Shown piece after piece: positions 7,701-8,765 of a stretch of DNA of 8,765 nt (position 1 is the stretch's first letter; the number at the start of each line of letters is the position of its first letter). The DNA lies in NCBI GenBank assembly GCA_934202505.1, contig CAKPXW010000073.1:1-8765 (forward strand), written 5' to 3'. The notes under the pieces were generated by a model. That model saw nothing but the letters and a program-made list of their open reading frames with translations. It was not told where the DNA came from and made no database searches. A program made the position numbers and the translations under genes. Source of the DNA: an uncultured Bacilli bacterium (GTDB lineage: Bacteria > Bacillota_I > Bacilli_A > RFN20 > CAG-631).

Positions 7701-8246
7701 TTCCATTTAACTTATCAAAAGAAATTACTATCTTCAATTAATGATACAACTTTTTCATATGATGAATTTAATAATATTATTTTAAAGCAAGAGCAAAAAA
7801 AATATACTAAATATTATTATGAAAACTATAAATTACAAAAAGAAATGGCTTTTAATGCTCAAAAAGAACTTTATGAAATAACTTATTTTTATGATAAAAA
7901 TGGAATATATTCTTTTATTTACAAGAATAAGCAATATTTCTATATTAAAGATATTAATAATTCAATAATTGGAATATTTAACGAAAAAGGAATTATTTTA
8001 GCCTATTACATTTATGATTATTTTGGCAATCATATTGTTCTAGATGAAAATATGCAAGAAAATAATAAAGATAATTTTATTGGGAATATAAATCCATTTA
8101 GATTTAAAAGTTATTATTTCTTTAAAAATAATAATTTATATTATTTTAATAATTGTTTTTATAATTCTTTATTAAACATTTACATTAATAAACCAAAAAA
8201 CGAAGATTATACCATTATTGATGAAGGTAATAGTTCTTATTGTTAA
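4770..8246 (+). CDS. RHS/YD-repeat protein with degenerate core and no toxin tail
   Basis: The 1158-residue product has no signal peptide and no clear membrane anchor; it is very rich in Asn, Tyr, Ile and Lys. Residues 1 to about 400 are unrecognised beta-rich sequence. About 470-582 (EGSYYLTLKY, MYSICFSLKAN, ILYIPY) resembles the carbohydrate-binding-like jelly-roll seen in Gram-positive RHS proteins. Weak YD-type repeats follow to about 1054 (YKYDFQGNL, YHYDNFLRLIEMN, FSYDEFNNIIL). The RHS-associated core is at about 1055-1140 (YIKDINNSIIGIFNEKG, YYIYDYFGNHIV, NINPFRFKSYYF, NNLYYFNNCFYN). The usual YDPxxGRFI end, linked to self-cleavage, reads YNSLLNIYI here, so Asp, Pro and Gly are missing. 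Only 18 residues follow, so no toxin domain is present. The family forms beta-cocoons that often carry toxins. The gene is far more AT-rich than the protease gene. Confidence 0.78.
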   Translation: MKKSNYYKLDVSTIQSTNQLIFYIISYSLYKKYQDELINLTKEDLGFEIPTSYFEDLNLDYFIEKVKLFIAISGDNTYEIYAYKDLTNLNSCIRIPCLNVKEKDCTILSFNINIFFTKNYHFYIIKKVNGTRNNVFPILTRTYYLVYYFNDKYFDKINLGNNLLLKKEVISNSSFLSFNYSFSYEIKLTLTKYYNLKQTLLYFLNNEQSILTNYDMFIKKINSTTYFLIDQYMQIIKYTFSKNYIFIGTDKSILKERIDNTISIENNKYRLSFAIFPNNIFYLISVYTFANQSNVIINRFLNGKISSIEEVNNPNNQVNFVYEDNVLKTICSKYKMCTIDNNSYSFYTKDKDPSIIRKFKDISITNVNDTIQVKDSDGYHFIINNDFTRIDELEYLTSNKASLLYEITYEKYAIIIEKNTQKKYILLNNHGYINSIYDNDDYEYISKDWHNSRCNFSFIKGKSQIVPKEKYQLQYENTIKEGSYYLTLKYQAKIKIKGQFKKNEMYSICFSLKANDNCKIFTSIIINGIKSDNYQTIMVSNNERILYIPYKYLSDQKEIECILLSSNSNFLFKVLSINYEVAMSITNYYYNNDKIEYEIIDSSFKKVINYYDDKQNIIKKILENEKNSTYCILDYFYDKNSLIINNSGTIKLKNDNKSYQISKPYCDKYFYDNDKNLTCFINGKTNIATDFVYFSDNFQFNEIITNLNDNRMYIKEHNKATSLSYKLSLYTLTSLINKTLHENKNHLYTYSFENKGLISKIEGKNILNFFIIYFPYNFSNNEGKVEIKINDDTISYLYTYDSSNLKQLNSIDYNFGKIKYIYDVFKRINSIVNIDMDIKYKFYYHQYSLTKNITTDYIKTLNIYKNKKLLFKINYSYDFIGKIIKIITPINKTIYKYDFDDLVINEFNSFYNERIEYKYDFQGNLLVVSSKKKRREYHYDNFLRLIEMNDLNNNYLIKIIKYNLDDTINCFKINNKIFHLTYQKKLLSSINDTTFSYDEFNNIILKQEQKKYTKYYYENYKLQKEMAFNAQKELYEITYFYDKNGIYSFIYKNKQYFYIKDINNSIIGIFNEKGIILAYYIYDYFGNHIVLDENMQENNKDNFIGNINPFRFKSYYFFKNNNLYYFNNCFYNSLLNIYINKPKNEDYTIIDEGNSSYC

Positions 8247-8273
8247 TTATTTTTTTCAATTTTGTCTTCTAAT

Positions 8274-8289
8274 TAATATAGTTATATTA
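8274..8289 (+). repeat. 16-bp perfect-armed palindrome with central GT before second recombinase
   Basis: TAATATA-GT-TATATTA has 7-bp arms around a GT dinucleotide, the same geometry and same central dinucleotide as the site before the first recombinase. Its centre is 20 bases before the ATG. An overlapping dyad, CTTCTAAT (8266-8273) and ATTAGAAG (8286-8293), would pair the ribosome binding site AGAAGG (8289-8294). It may be a crossover site, an operator or an RNA hairpin; AT-richness makes chance a real possibility. No inverted partner is visible inside the window. Confidence 0.45.
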
Positions 8290-8301
8290 GAAGGTAAAAA
8301 A

Positions 8302-8765
8302 ATGGAATATGCTTATGTAAGAGTTTCTTCAACTAGTCAAAATATTGAAAGACAACTTGAAGAATTAAAAAAATATAACTTAAAAAAAGAAAATATCTTT
8401 ATTGATTATCAATCTGGAAAAGATTTTGAAAGAAAAAGTTATAAAAGTCTAAAATCTATTTTAAGAAAAAATGACTTATTAATGATAAAATCTATTGATC
8501 GTTTAGGTAGAAATTATGAAATGATTTTAGAAGAATGGAAACAACTAACAAAAGAAAAACAAGTTAATATTTTAGTTCTAGATATGCCTATTTTAGACAC
8601 AAGAAAAGATAAAGATAATCTACTTGGTGTTTTCGTTTCCGATATAGTTTTACAAATATTATCTTTTGTTGCACAAAATGAAAGAGAAAACATTAAAAAA
8701 AGACAATCTGAAGGAATTAAAATTGCCAAAGAAAAAGGAATACAATTCGGAAGACCTCCTTATAT
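8302..8765 (+). CDS. Second small serine recombinase (3' truncated by window)
   Basis: The frame is open from ATG to the window edge, giving 154 residues. It carries R7 and nucleophile S9 in YVRVSSTSQ, D35 in IDYQSGKDF, R44, DRLGR at 66-70, the canonical LDTR at 98-101, the long helix (SFVAQNERENIKKRQSEGI) and FGRPP, which begins the DNA-binding arm. The C-terminal helix-turn-helix lies beyond the window. By hand alignment about 48 of the first 80 residues match the recombinase at 3411, so the two are paralogues in the same direction. The ribosome binding site is AGAAGG (8289-8294). Only 55 bases separate it from the RHS stop codon, and I see no strong terminator between them, so co-transcription is possible. 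Expected role: site-specific inversion or resolution at a nearby site. Confidence 0.92.
   Translation, partial: MEYAYVRVSSTSQNIERQLEELKKYNLKKENIFIDYQSGKDFERKSYKSLKSILRKNDLLMIKSIDRLGRNYEMILEEWKQLTKEKQVNILVLDMPILDTRKDKDNLLGVFVSDIVLQILSFVAQNERENIKKRQSEGIKIAKEKGIQFGRPPY

Noticed and set aside
8193..8246. Toxin domain at the RHS C-terminus
   Set aside because: Only 18 residues follow the core, too few for any toxin, and the next gene is a recombinase with its own ribosome binding site.
8514..8729. 71-codon minus-strand ORF
   Set aside because: Fully antisense to the second recombinase, whose catalytic motifs are intact in the plus frame.
1..8765. TGA read as tryptophan (Mollicutes code)
   Set aside because: All genes read through with intact family motifs in the standard code, Trp is encoded by TGG, and all visible stops are TAA.
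1..8765. CRISPR array, tRNA or rRNA genes
   Set aside because: No regularly spaced repeats, no cloverleaf-like sequence and no rRNA stretch seen on either strand.

Overview
The window looks like a very AT-rich, standard-code, Gram-positive-type genome, perhaps a gut Bacilli/Erysipelotrichia-like or Mollicutes-related lineage. All six complete or 3'-complete genes end in TAA, ribosome binding sites are good purine-rich ones, and no gene needs TGA read as Trp. The species assignment is inference only. Composition changes along the window: a 60-base sample in the protease gene (841-900) has 26 G/C, while one in the large RHS gene (6541-6600) has 7. The right part (about 4000 to the end) therefore looks like an accessory island.

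Left region (1-3239). The 3' end of a TrkH-type potassium transporter gene meets a minus-strand operon at a shared bidirectional terminator. Read in its own direction, the operon encodes an ECF sigma factor, a single-pass membrane protein of anti-sigma layout and a secreted subtilisin-like (S8) protein. A hairpin directly before the protease start codon is both terminator-shaped and covers the protease ribosome binding site. The protease has Glu where the S8 catalytic Asp is expected.

Centre (3240-4004). The short divergent region between the ECF sigma gene and a small serine recombinase gene carries two 20-bp near-palindromes in inverted orientation. Each has a non-palindromic AC/GT central dinucleotide, the layout of serine-recombinase crossover sites. 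They bracket a 114-bp segment holding two outward-facing extended -10 promoters and a perfect 17-bp operator-like palindrome. This is a candidate invertible promoter element, or a recombinase-autoregulated region.

Right region (4001-8765). A second, divergent sigma-like gene converges on the recombinase gene with overlapping stop codons. It is divergent from a 1158-codon gene for an RHS/YD-repeat protein that has a recognisable but degenerate core and essentially no C-terminal toxin. Right after it, on the same strand, begins a second serine recombinase, paralogous to the first and cut by the window edge, with its own GT-centred palindrome before its start.

Together this suggests a modular locus in which site-specific inversion, dedicated sigma factors and an RHS-type protein are linked, possibly as a repeated unit continuing beyond the right edge. 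That functional link is inference; the gene calls and repeats are read from the sequence.
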